Shown piece by piece: positions 1 through 6,912 of a DNA stretch of 6,912 nucleotides; position 1 is the stretch's first letter; each line of letters begins with the position of its first letter. Location: NCBI GenBank assembly GCA_903938955.1, contig CAJAFJ010000188.1, positions 1 through 6,912 on the forward strand, in the 5' to 3' direction. A program made the position numbers and the translations under genes. The notes under the pieces are model-generated. The model was given only the letters and a program-made list of their open reading frames with translations, made no database searches and was not told where the DNA came from. The stretch is from an uncultured beta proteobacterium (GTDB lineage Bacteria > Pseudomonadota > Gammaproteobacteria > Burkholderiales > Burkholderiaceae).

Positions 1-1778
<1,778 letters not shown>

Positions 1779-1789
1779 CCCGTCAAGAG

Positions 1790-1813
1790 CCTGGTGACGT
1801 TCCCATTACCAGG
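1790..1813. terminator. Hairpin between convergent genes, possible bidirectional terminator
   Basis: CCTGGT (1790-1795) pairs with ACCAGG (1808-1813). The inner bases GA/TT add one wobble and one A-T pair, giving about 8 bp around an 8-base loop. It sits just after the GST stop and overlaps the stop codon of the convergent HD-GYP-like gene. No T-run follows on either strand, so it is not a classical intrinsic terminator; its position is the main argument. Confidence 0.35.
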
Positions 1814-3038
1814 GCCGGTCGGAGGCGAGCGATTTGGTCAGGGCCAATAGGCGTTCCAGGTTGATTTGAACCTTGACATCGCGGTGCTGCACGCCCCCGA
1901 CAATGCGGAATTCGGGCCGACTGGTGTCGCGCACGATCAGTTCCCCGGTCGGCATGCCGCTGCGGTTGATCAAGACCGCCACGCGCGGGGTCGTGGTGTT
2001 GGCGCCGCGCTTGATGACCGCCGCAATTTCGTCGGTGGCCAGGCGCACAAACGAGCCTGGTGAAAAAATGCCGGTGGCCTTGATCAGGGCCGCACCGGCC
2101 TCGTCCACCTGGCGCTCCTCATTGAAATAAATGGCTTGCATGGCGCTCGCCGGCGAATCGGCCAGGCGCGTGGCGCGCGGTGACAGCCGGGCGGCAAACA
2201 TGTCTGCGCGCTGAATCAGGCGCGCCATGCGCTGGGCCTCAGACCGCGCGCCCAGGGGCCCGGGTGTTTTGGTGTGGTGGTCAACCACCGCTTCCAGCCA
2301 GAGCGGGTCGGTGACGCCGCGCTGCCGCAGCAGGGTCAGGCCACGGCCGGCATGCTGCTCGATCTGGCGCAACTGGTCTGCGTTGGGCGCTTCTTTTTGT
2401 GCCGCCAGCCGGTCTTGTAACTCGGTCATGCCGACATTCATGGTGAGCGCCGCCTTGCACAAGGAGGTTTCCAGCTCGGCGGGCCACTTCAACACCTCAC
2501 GCGCGGCGATGCTGCACATCACGCTGACCAGCATCGCGTGGGTGGCGCTGTACATGCGCAGTTCGTTGCTGGAGAGGTACATCAGGGCAAACAGCGTGCC
2601 GTCCGGGTTGCTGCGCGCATGCTGGTTGAGTTGCCTTTGCAGCTTGTCCAGCCGGGGACAAAAGCTCTCGCTGTTTACGTCGCGTAGCATGGCGTGTGTT
2701 TGCGCCTGCAGGTCCAGCCAGTCGGGCTTGTCGCTGAGGGGGGCGGCACGGGTGTTTTCCAGCTCCAGGGCAGAAAACTGGCTTTCGGCAATTTCACCCA
2801 GCGCGAAATCGTCGGTGACCATGGTGCGGAGTTTGCCGATATAGGCGCGGCGGTAGTTTTCGGACTCGGTCACATCCATAAACAATTGCTCGCGCTCCAC
2901 CAACACCTGGTCCAGGTCGGCCTGGCTGCGGATGACGAAACCTCTGGGCGCGATCAGGATGCCTGCCGAATCCCAGAGTGAAAAGGGAATGGGCTGACCG
3001 ATGCGTATGCTATCGACGTTAACGGTGACAAGGTTCAT
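1806..3038 (-). CDS. Degenerate HD-GYP domain protein, probably not a phosphodiesterase
   Basis: A soluble 410-residue protein with no signal peptide or membrane helix. Residues 1-55 resemble the N-terminal module of many betaproteobacterial HD-GYP proteins (IRIGQPIPF, then GILIAPRGFVI). Residues about 145-310 follow the HD-GYP fold, and 322-395 (SPGSFVRLATDEIAAVIKRG) are the usual C-terminal beta-rich extension. Several expected metal-site positions survive: His167 (SATHAML), His229 (IEQHAGRG), His254-His255 and Asp279 with Arg288 (RADMFAARLSPR). The defining residues do not. The HD pair and following DIGK are MNVGM (200-204), and HHExxxGxGYP reads HHTKTPGPLG (254-263). Canonical members hydrolyse c-di-GMP through these residues, so this one is probably inactive and may bind c-di-GMP or partner proteins instead; that role is inferred. 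It is divergent from rfaE2 across a palindrome. No Shine-Dalgarno is present. An unusual HDOD-like protein is the main alternative. Confidence 0.85.
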   Translation of the reverse strand: MNLVTVNVDSIRIGQPIPFSLWDSAGILIAPRGFVIRSQADLDQVLVEREQLFMDVTESENYRRAYIGKLRTMVTDDFALGEIAESQFSALELENTRAAPLSDKPDWLDLQAQTHAMLRDVNSESFCPRLDKLQRQLNQHARSNPDGTLFALMYLSSNELRMYSATHAMLVSVMCSIAAREVLKWPAELETSLCKAALTMNVGMTELQDRLAAQKEAPNADQLRQIEQHAGRGLTLLRQRGVTDPLWLEAVVDHHTKTPGPLGARSEAQRMARLIQRADMFAARLSPRATRLADSPASAMQAIYFNEERQVDEAGAALIKATGIFSPGSFVRLATDEIAAVIKRGANTTTPRVAVLINRSGMPTGELIVRDTSRPEFRIVGGVQHRDVKVQINLERLLALTKSLASDRPW

Positions 3039-3049
3039 AAAGTGCTGGA

Positions 3050-3055
3050 ATTATG
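3050..3055 (-). promoter_or_regulatory. Candidate -10 box for the HD-GYP-like gene, inside the palindrome
   Basis: The minus strand reads CATAAT, five of six to the -10 consensus, 12 bases before the ATG at 3038-3036. Its five bases at 3051-3055 belong to the left arm of the 16-bp palindrome. A protein bound there would block this promoter. The -35 region is not recognisable, so confidence is limited. Confidence 0.35.
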
Positions 3056-3066
3056 CCTAGGCATAA
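3051..3066. repeat. Perfect 16-bp palindrome, candidate operator
   Basis: TTATGCCTAGGCATAA equals its own reverse complement over all 16 bases, with no spacer. It lies 12 bases upstream of the HD-GYP-like start and 49 bases upstream of the rfaE2 start, in the only spacer these divergent genes share. The symmetry suits a dimeric regulator. It would be a poor RNA hairpin because there is no loop, so a DNA-level role is more likely. I do not recognise it as the box of a named regulator. Confidence 0.6.
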
Positions 3067-3099
3067 GGCACAGGACGAGCTTAAGGCATGGTGCGGGCC

Positions 3100-3108
3100 T
3101 GCTAGCAT
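3100..3108 (+). promoter_or_regulatory. Candidate extended -10 for rfaE2 (leaderless position)
   Basis: TGCTAGCAT combines the extended -10 TGn element with TAGCAT (3103-3108, four of six to consensus). Seven bases, CAAAGTC, separate it from the rfaE2 ATG at 3116, so a normal start point would fall at or beside that ATG. A weak TTAAGG at 3081-3086 is the only -35 candidate. No Shine-Dalgarno lies between the box and the ATG. Confidence 0.35.
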
Positions 3109-3115
3109 CAAAGTC

Positions 3116-3610
3116 ATGACTGACATACCCACTATTTCTGCGCTTTCAGACAAAATTTGCGGCCGTTCGCAGGTGCTGGACCGCATCCAGCGCTTGCCCC
3201 GCCCGCTGGTGTTTACCAATGGCGTGTTTGATGTGCTGCACCGCGGCCATGTGATGTACCTGGCGCAGGCCCGCGCGCTGGGCGCCAGCCTGGTGGTTGC
3301 ACTCAACACAGATGCCTCAGCCCGGCGCCTGGGCAAAGGGCCGGACCGCCCGCTCAACAACGAAGGCGACCGCGCTTTTGTCATGGCCGCCCTGGCCAGC
3401 ACCAGCCTGGTGACCTGGTTTGACGAAGACACGCCGCTGGAACTGATTGCCGACATCAAGCCCGACATTCTGGTCAAGGGCGGTGACTATGACATGGCCA
3501 AGCTGGCCGAGACCCCGGTGGTCGAGTCTTATGGCGGACGCGCGCTGGCGCTGCCGTTTGTGGATGGGTATTCGACCACCGCGCTGGTGCGCAAGATTCG
3601 CCAGGGTTGA
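3116..3610 (+). CDS. rfaE2: D-glycero-beta-D-manno-heptose 1-phosphate adenylyltransferase
   Basis: This cytosolic nucleotidyltransferase joins AMP from ATP to heptose 1-phosphate, giving the ADP-heptose precursor for the LPS inner core. It corresponds to the C-terminal domain of E. coli HldE. Here it is a stand-alone 164-residue protein, as is usual in betaproteobacteria where the kinase half is a separate gene. Motifs: TNGVFDVLHRGHVMYL at 34-49, containing the HxGH ATP-binding motif (His42, His45); LNTDASARRLGKGPDRPLN (63-81) for the nucleotide and sugar site; KGGDY at 121-125; and GYSTTALVRKI at 151-161. The frame is open back to an ATG at 3053, but that ATG lies inside the palindrome and would add 21 unrelated residues. 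The ATG at 3116 gives the normal family N-terminus and is preferred. No separate heptokinase gene is in the window. A diguanylate cyclase gene follows 133 bases downstream. Confidence 0.94.
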   Translation: MTDIPTISALSDKICGRSQVLDRIQRLPRPLVFTNGVFDVLHRGHVMYLAQARALGASLVVALNTDASARRLGKGPDRPLNNEGDRAFVMAALASTSLVTWFDEDTPLELIADIKPDILVKGGDYDMAKLAETPVVESYGGRALALPFVDGYSTTALVRKIRQG

Positions 3611-3743
3611 TTCAAATAAGCATTCCGGCCAAGACAAACTGGCACAGAAAGTCCTCAAACGGGTGTCCGCACATGAGCAAACCAGGCGCCCTAGCTTTTG
3701 GCTCCAGTGCAGCAACACATTGAAAAATTATTAGCTAGACTGC

Positions 3744-5060
3744 ATGGGCAATAAAATTCCAACGCCAAGCGAGATTGAAATGATGGACTTTTCAAATGCT
3801 AATGCAGCCTTGGCCCTTGTGGAGTCCACCCCGGACGGCATTGCACTGTTTGACCTAAACAACAAGGTCATCTTTGCCAACGGAAATTTTTGCGCGCTAT
3901 GGTGCATCGACTATGCGAACCTTCTGAGGATGACGCAGTCCGAATTTCACGCCCATAAGCTGAAAATGCTGTCGGACCCCGCGCAGGATTCCAAGCTTCT
4001 GTACACCGCATCGGGGCAAGACGCCAGCGCCGAAACCGACTACATCCGCTTGAAAAGCGGTATGTGGTACGAACGACTTGTGTTTGACCACATGGTTAAT
4101 GGGGAGTGCCGGGGCCATGTGGTGCAGTGGCGGGACGTGACCAAAAGGCACAACGCGCTGGTGTTACTCCAAACCGAGCGTGACTTGCTGCATTCGCTGA
4201 TGGACAGTGTGCCGCACCAGATTTATTTCAAGGATGTACAAAGTCGGTTCACCAGAGTCAATAAGGCGCTCGCTGCGCGCTATGGCCTGATCAATACGAA
4301 GGACGTCATCGGCAAATCGGACGCCGACTTTTATTCAGCAGACCATGCGGCCCAAACCCGCCAGGAAGAGCTAGTGATCATGTCCACGCTCATCCCTCAA
4401 CTCAACCAGTTACACCATGAAGTCTGGACTGACGGGAGCGATGCCTGGAATGTGTCGACAAAAATGCCGCTCATTGATCCCAAGGGCAATGTCATAGGGG
4501 TCTATGGAATTGCCCACGACATCACCGAGCAAAAGCGGTCTGAAGCAATTTTCTGGAGACAGGCCAACTTTGACTTGCTGACCAATCTGCCGAACCGCCG
4601 GCTAATGCGCGACCGCTGGGAGCAGGCGACACATTTGCAAAAGAGAAGTGGCAACTCGTTGGCATTGATGCTCATCGACCTGGACCGTTTCAAGGAAATC
4701 AATGACACCAAAGGGCATGACAGCGGTGACGAACTTCTGGTGCAAGTGGCGCGGCGAATGTCCGGTTGTCTCCGGGCCGTTGACACAGTGGCACGATTGG
4801 GTGGCGATGAGTTTGCGATCATCATCAGTGACGTATCGGACTCCCAGGTAGTCGAAGTACTCGCCAATACGCTTCTGACTTGTCTGCACTTACCGTTTGA
4901 TTTGTTGGGTAGCGAAGTACAGATATCGGGGAGCCTGGGCGTTAGCTTGTATCCTGCAGACGGGGAAGATCTTGATGAGTTGATGCGCCATGCCGACCAG
5001 GCAATGTACCGGGTCAAGACTGCAGGCGGCAATGGCTGCGCATTTTTTCGCACCGAATGA
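3744..5060 (+). CDS. Diguanylate cyclase, PAS-PAS-GGDEF, cytosolic
   Basis: A predicted cytosolic cyclase that condenses two GTP into the second messenger c-di-GMP. It has no signal peptide or membrane helix. PAS 1 spans about 18-135 (ALVESTPDGIALFDLNNKVIFAN, ending in QWRDVTKRH). PAS 2 spans about 145-262 (DSVPHQIYFKDVQSRFTRVNKA, ending in IAHDITEQKRSE). The GGDEF domain spans about 273-436. It has DxD (Asp312, Asp314) with FKEIND and GHDSGDELL, the active-site GGDEF at 353-357, and the inhibitory I-site RAVD at 344-347, correctly spaced five residues upstream. It should therefore be active and product-inhibited. The PAS ligands are unknown; Cys50 and Cys54 sit close together in PAS 1. No Shine-Dalgarno precedes the ATG at 3744. 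The ATGs at 3780 and 3783 are possible starts that keep both PAS domains, and a TAAAAT box at 3752 would favour them. Base composition is lower in GC than the neighbouring genes. There is no EAL domain. Confidence 0.92.
   Translation: MGNKIPTPSEIEMMDFSNANAALALVESTPDGIALFDLNNKVIFANGNFCALWCIDYANLLRMTQSEFHAHKLKMLSDPAQDSKLLYTASGQDASAETDYIRLKSGMWYERLVFDHMVNGECRGHVVQWRDVTKRHNALVLLQTERDLLHSLMDSVPHQIYFKDVQSRFTRVNKALAARYGLINTKDVIGKSDADFYSADHAAQTRQEELVIMSTLIPQLNQLHHEVWTDGSDAWNVSTKMPLIDPKGNVIGVYGIAHDITEQKRSEAIFWRQANFDLLTNLPNRRLMRDRWEQATHLQKRSGNSLALMLIDLDRFKEINDTKGHDSGDELLVQVARRMSGCLRAVDTVARLGGDEFAIIISDVSDSQVVEVLANTLLTCLHLPFDLLGSEVQISGSLGVSLYPADGEDLDELMRHADQAMYRVKTAGGNGCAFFRTE
3752..3757 (+). promoter_or_regulatory. 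Weak candidate -10 box near the diguanylate cyclase start
   Basis: TAAAAT matches five of six bases of the -10 consensus, but it lies just inside the longest reading of the gene. If used, RNA would begin near 3764 and translation would start at the ATG at 3780 or 3783. There is no clear -35. The gene could instead be read through from rfaE2, since no strong terminator is visible in the 133-base spacer. Confidence 0.2.
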
Positions 5061-5141
5061 ATGGAATGTAGCGTTGTGGTTATTGAGCGACTGCTTGGGT
5101 TGATTCGTACTAACGGCTACATTTTGTCGGGAAGAGTCACC

Positions 5142-5164
5142 CGTTGACGTAATGTGTATCAACG
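5142..5164. terminator. Small inverted repeat in the spacer between convergent genes
   Basis: CGTTGA (5142-5147) pairs with TCAACG (5159-5164) around an 11-base loop. It is the most compact hairpin I found in the 142-base spacer between the convergent diguanylate cyclase and RND genes. It has no T-run on either side, so a terminator role is only a suggestion from position. The rest of this spacer shows no gene. Confidence 0.15.
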
Positions 5165-5202
5165 CTAAAGCAGCAAGTCAGTCCTTGGTACACAAGCCAA
5201 GA

Positions 5203-6912
5203 TCAAGATATAGCGCTCTGCGTGGTGGGTGGAGTCGGTTCAATCCGTCGCAATCGCCCCATACCGCGCCTTATCAGATGCGCCAGATCGTCGATGTAGG
5301 TGAACACGGCGGGCACCACCAGCAGGCTGAGCAGCGTGGAGGTGATCAGGCCGCCAATCACGGCAATCGCCATCGGTGAGCGAAAGCTCGGATCGGCGCC
5401 CCAGCCCAAAGCCAGCGGCATCATGCCCGCGCCCATGGCGATGGTGGTCATCAAAATCGGGCGGCTGCGCTTGTGGCAGGCGTCGACCAGCGCGTCAAAG
5501 CGGCTCTTGCCGGCTTCGCGCGCCAGAATCGCGTAGTCCACCAGCAAAATCGAATTTTTGGTGACGATGCCCATCAGCATGATCAGGCCGATCATCGACG
5601 GCATCGACAGCGCCCGCCCGGTCAGCAGCAGCGCCACAAACGCACCGCCCATGCTCAGCGGCAGTGCCGCCAGGATGGTGATGGGCTGCATGAAGTCGTG
5701 AAACAGCAGCACCAGCACGCCGTAAATGCACAGCACGCCAATCAGCATGGCGATGCCAAAGCTGGCAAACAGCGCCTGCATTTCCTGCGCATCGCCCAGT
5801 TCGGCAATCTTCACACCTGGCGGCAGGCTCGTCATGCTGGGCAGGGCGCGCGCTTCGGCGTTGACCTCGCCCAGCTGGCGGCGGCCCAGCTCCACGTCCA
5901 GCGTTACATTGCGGCTGCGGTTGAGGCGGTCAATTTGCGCCGGGCCGCTCTCCATGCTTAGGGTGGCCACGTTGCCCAGCAGCACCGGGTTGGGTACACC
6001 ACCCGCGCCGATTTTGCCGGGCACGGTCAGGCGCGCCAGCGTGGCCAGATCGGCCCGCACCGCCTCGGGCAGCTTGACGCGGATCGGCACCTGGCGCTCG
6101 GACAGGTTGAGCTTGGGCAGGCTGGTGTCGTAGTCACCCGCGGTGGCCACGCGGATGGTTTCGCCGATGCTGGCGGCGGTCACGCCCAGGTCGGCGGCGC
6201 GGGCAGCGTCGGGGCGCACGATGATTTCAGGGCGCACCAGCGAGGCGCTGGAGTTGACGTTGCCCACGCCTTGCAGCGTGCGCAGTTCGCGCTCAACCTT
6301 TTGTGCGGTCGCCAGCAGCGTCACCGCATCGTCGCTCTTGAGCACCAGCTGCATTTTGACGCCCGAATCGGGCGGGCCCACCGTGAAGCGGGCGCCCGCA
6401 ATGTCTGACATTTTCTGGCGCAACTGCGCTTCAATGTCGGCCATGCTGGCGGTTCGGTCGTTGCGGTGGCTGGTGGTGAGGGTGAGCACGGCGCGGCGCG
6501 CTTCGGCCGAGGCACCGGGGGCAAACGCATCGCCGCTGGAGCCCCCGCCAATCGAGCTGAAGATGCCTTTAACATGGGGCACCGTCATGGCGGCAAGGCG
6601 CGCGCGCTCGGCGGTGGCGCGGGTCTCGGCCAGCGTGCTGCCGGGCGGCAGTTCGATGTTGATCTGGGTCTGGCCGCGGTCGGCGGCCGGCACAAAACCG
6701 GTCGGCAGCAGTGGCACCAGGGCGATCGAGCCGACAAAAAACAGGGCCGCGCCGGTCATGGTGAGGCCGCGGTGGCTCAGGCACCAGCGCATGGTTGCCA
6801 TGTAGCGAGCCATCAGCCAGCCGTCGGGCGGCTCCTGGCCTGGTGCAACGGCTTCAACGGCTCTGGACGAGTGCGGTTTCAAAATGTAGGCCGCCATCAT
6901 CGGCGTGAGCAG
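5203..6912 (-). CDS. RND (HAE-1/AcrB-type) efflux transporter, C-terminal half
   Basis: The inner-membrane pump subunit of a tripartite efflux system, which works with a periplasmic adaptor and an outer-membrane channel and is driven by protons. The frame is open to the right edge. The first visible residues are LLTP followed by MMAAYILKP, the conserved end of TM6, so about 569 C-terminal residues of roughly 1040 are present; the Met near 6900 is internal, not the start. Counting from MMAAY as 1: TM7 is about 46-68 (ending LPTGFVPAADRGQ), the second periplasmic loop 70-375, TM8 380-404, TM9 406-427, TM10 432-457, TM11 480-500 and TM12 508-536. TM10 has GIVTKNSILLVDYA, whose Lys448 matches the proton-relay Lys940 of AcrB. 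The relay Asp pair of TM4 is outside the window. The substrate cannot be told from this half. Adaptor and channel genes are not in the window and may lie upstream. The gene converges on the diguanylate cyclase. Confidence 0.93.
   Translation of the reverse strand: MLTPMMAAYILKPHSSRAVEAVAPGQEPPDGWLMARYMATMRWCLSHRGLTMTGAALFFVGSIALVPLLPTGFVPAADRGQTQINIELPPGSTLAETRATAERARLAAMTVPHVKGIFSSIGGGSSGDAFAPGASAEARRAVLTLTTSHRNDRTASMADIEAQLRQKMSDIAGARFTVGPPDSGVKMQLVLKSDDAVTLLATAQKVERELRTLQGVGNVNSSASLVRPEIIVRPDAARAADLGVTAASIGETIRVATAGDYDTSLPKLNLSERQVPIRVKLPEAVRADLATLARLTVPGKIGAGGVPNPVLLGNVATLSMESGPAQIDRLNRSRNVTLDVELGRRQLGEVNAEARALPSMTSLPPGVKIAELGDAQEMQALFASFGIAMLIGVLCIYGVLVLLFHDFMQPITILAALPLSMGGAFVALLLTGRALSMPSMIGLIMLMGIVTKNSILLVDYAILAREAGKSRFDALVDACHKRSRPILMTTIAMGAGMMPLALGWGADPSFRSPMAIAVIGGLITSTLLSLLVVPAVFTYIDDLAHLIRRGMGRLRRIEPTPPTTQSAIS

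Noticed and set aside
3053..3115. An upstream ATG at 3053 extending rfaE2 by 21 residues.
   Set aside because: The ATG is part of the palindrome, the added residues do not look like the family N-terminus, and a promoter-like box lies between it and the ATG at 3116.
3611..3743. Possible small gene or riboswitch between rfaE2 and the diguanylate cyclase.
   Set aside because: I saw no convincing start and frame with a ribosome site, no strong paired stem, and no recognisable c-di-GMP riboswitch core.
5065..5123. Inverted repeat AATGTAGC (5065-5072) with GCTACATT (5116-5123), followed by TTG.
   Set aside because: The arms are only 8 bp and the loop is 43 bases. It is too open for an intrinsic terminator and has no real T-run, so it is probably chance.
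5184..5202. Small hairpin CTTGG/CCAAG just after the RND stop codon.
   Set aside because: The 5-bp stem with an 8-base loop and no T-run is too weak to call a terminator.
5473..6805. Several long plus-strand open frames opposite the RND gene.
   Set aside because: The minus strand encodes a continuous RND transporter here. The plus-strand products are low-complexity, rich in His/Gln/Arg or Ser/Arg, as expected of antisense shadows in GC-rich DNA.
6895..6900. Double ATG as the start of a 565-residue RND-like protein.
   Set aside because: The frame stays open to the edge and reads LLTP before MMAAY, which is the conserved end of TM6 in RND pumps. The gene is cut by the window edge, not a half-size transporter.

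Overview
This window looks like ordinary chromosome from a GC-rich betaproteobacterium. The protein sequences feel most like the Comamonadaceae (Rhodoferax/Polaromonas type), but that placement rests on recognition of style and gene content, not on a search. The window holds six protein genes. Two are cut by its edges: purB on the left and an RND efflux pump gene on the right. I see no tRNA, rRNA, CRISPR array, insertion sequence or phage gene.

Layout. Positions 1-1069 (-) are most of purB (adenylosuccinate lyase, purine synthesis), with its C-terminus beyond the left edge. It is divergent from a YibF-like glutathione S-transferase gene (1164-1778, +), and a 94-base spacer between them carries a GC-rich inverted repeat. 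The GST gene converges on a 410-residue protein (1806-3038, -) with an HD-GYP-like architecture whose HD and GYP signatures are both gone. That gene is divergent from rfaE2 (3116-3610, +), the heptose-1-phosphate adenylyltransferase of LPS inner-core synthesis. A perfect 16-bp palindrome lies in the 77 bases between the two start codons. Next comes a cytosolic PAS-PAS-GGDEF diguanylate cyclase (3744-5060, +) with intact catalytic and inhibitory motifs, in a visibly less GC-rich stretch. The window ends with the C-terminal half of an RND/HAE-1 efflux transporter (5203 to the right edge, -).

How the genes may work together. purB, the GST and the RND pump look like independent housekeeping or stress genes. 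The one thematic group is the degenerate HD-GYP protein and the GGDEF cyclase on either side of rfaE2. One makes c-di-GMP, and the other has the fold of a c-di-GMP hydrolase but probably cannot hydrolyse it, so it could act as a receptor or scaffold. A link to LPS heptose synthesis is only inferred from gene order. The most checkable observations are the palindrome, the loss of HD-GYP catalytic residues, and the absence of a Shine-Dalgarno at all five visible start codons, with -10-like boxes placed so that purB and rfaE2 could be leaderless. Nothing here amounts to a clear new multi-gene system.
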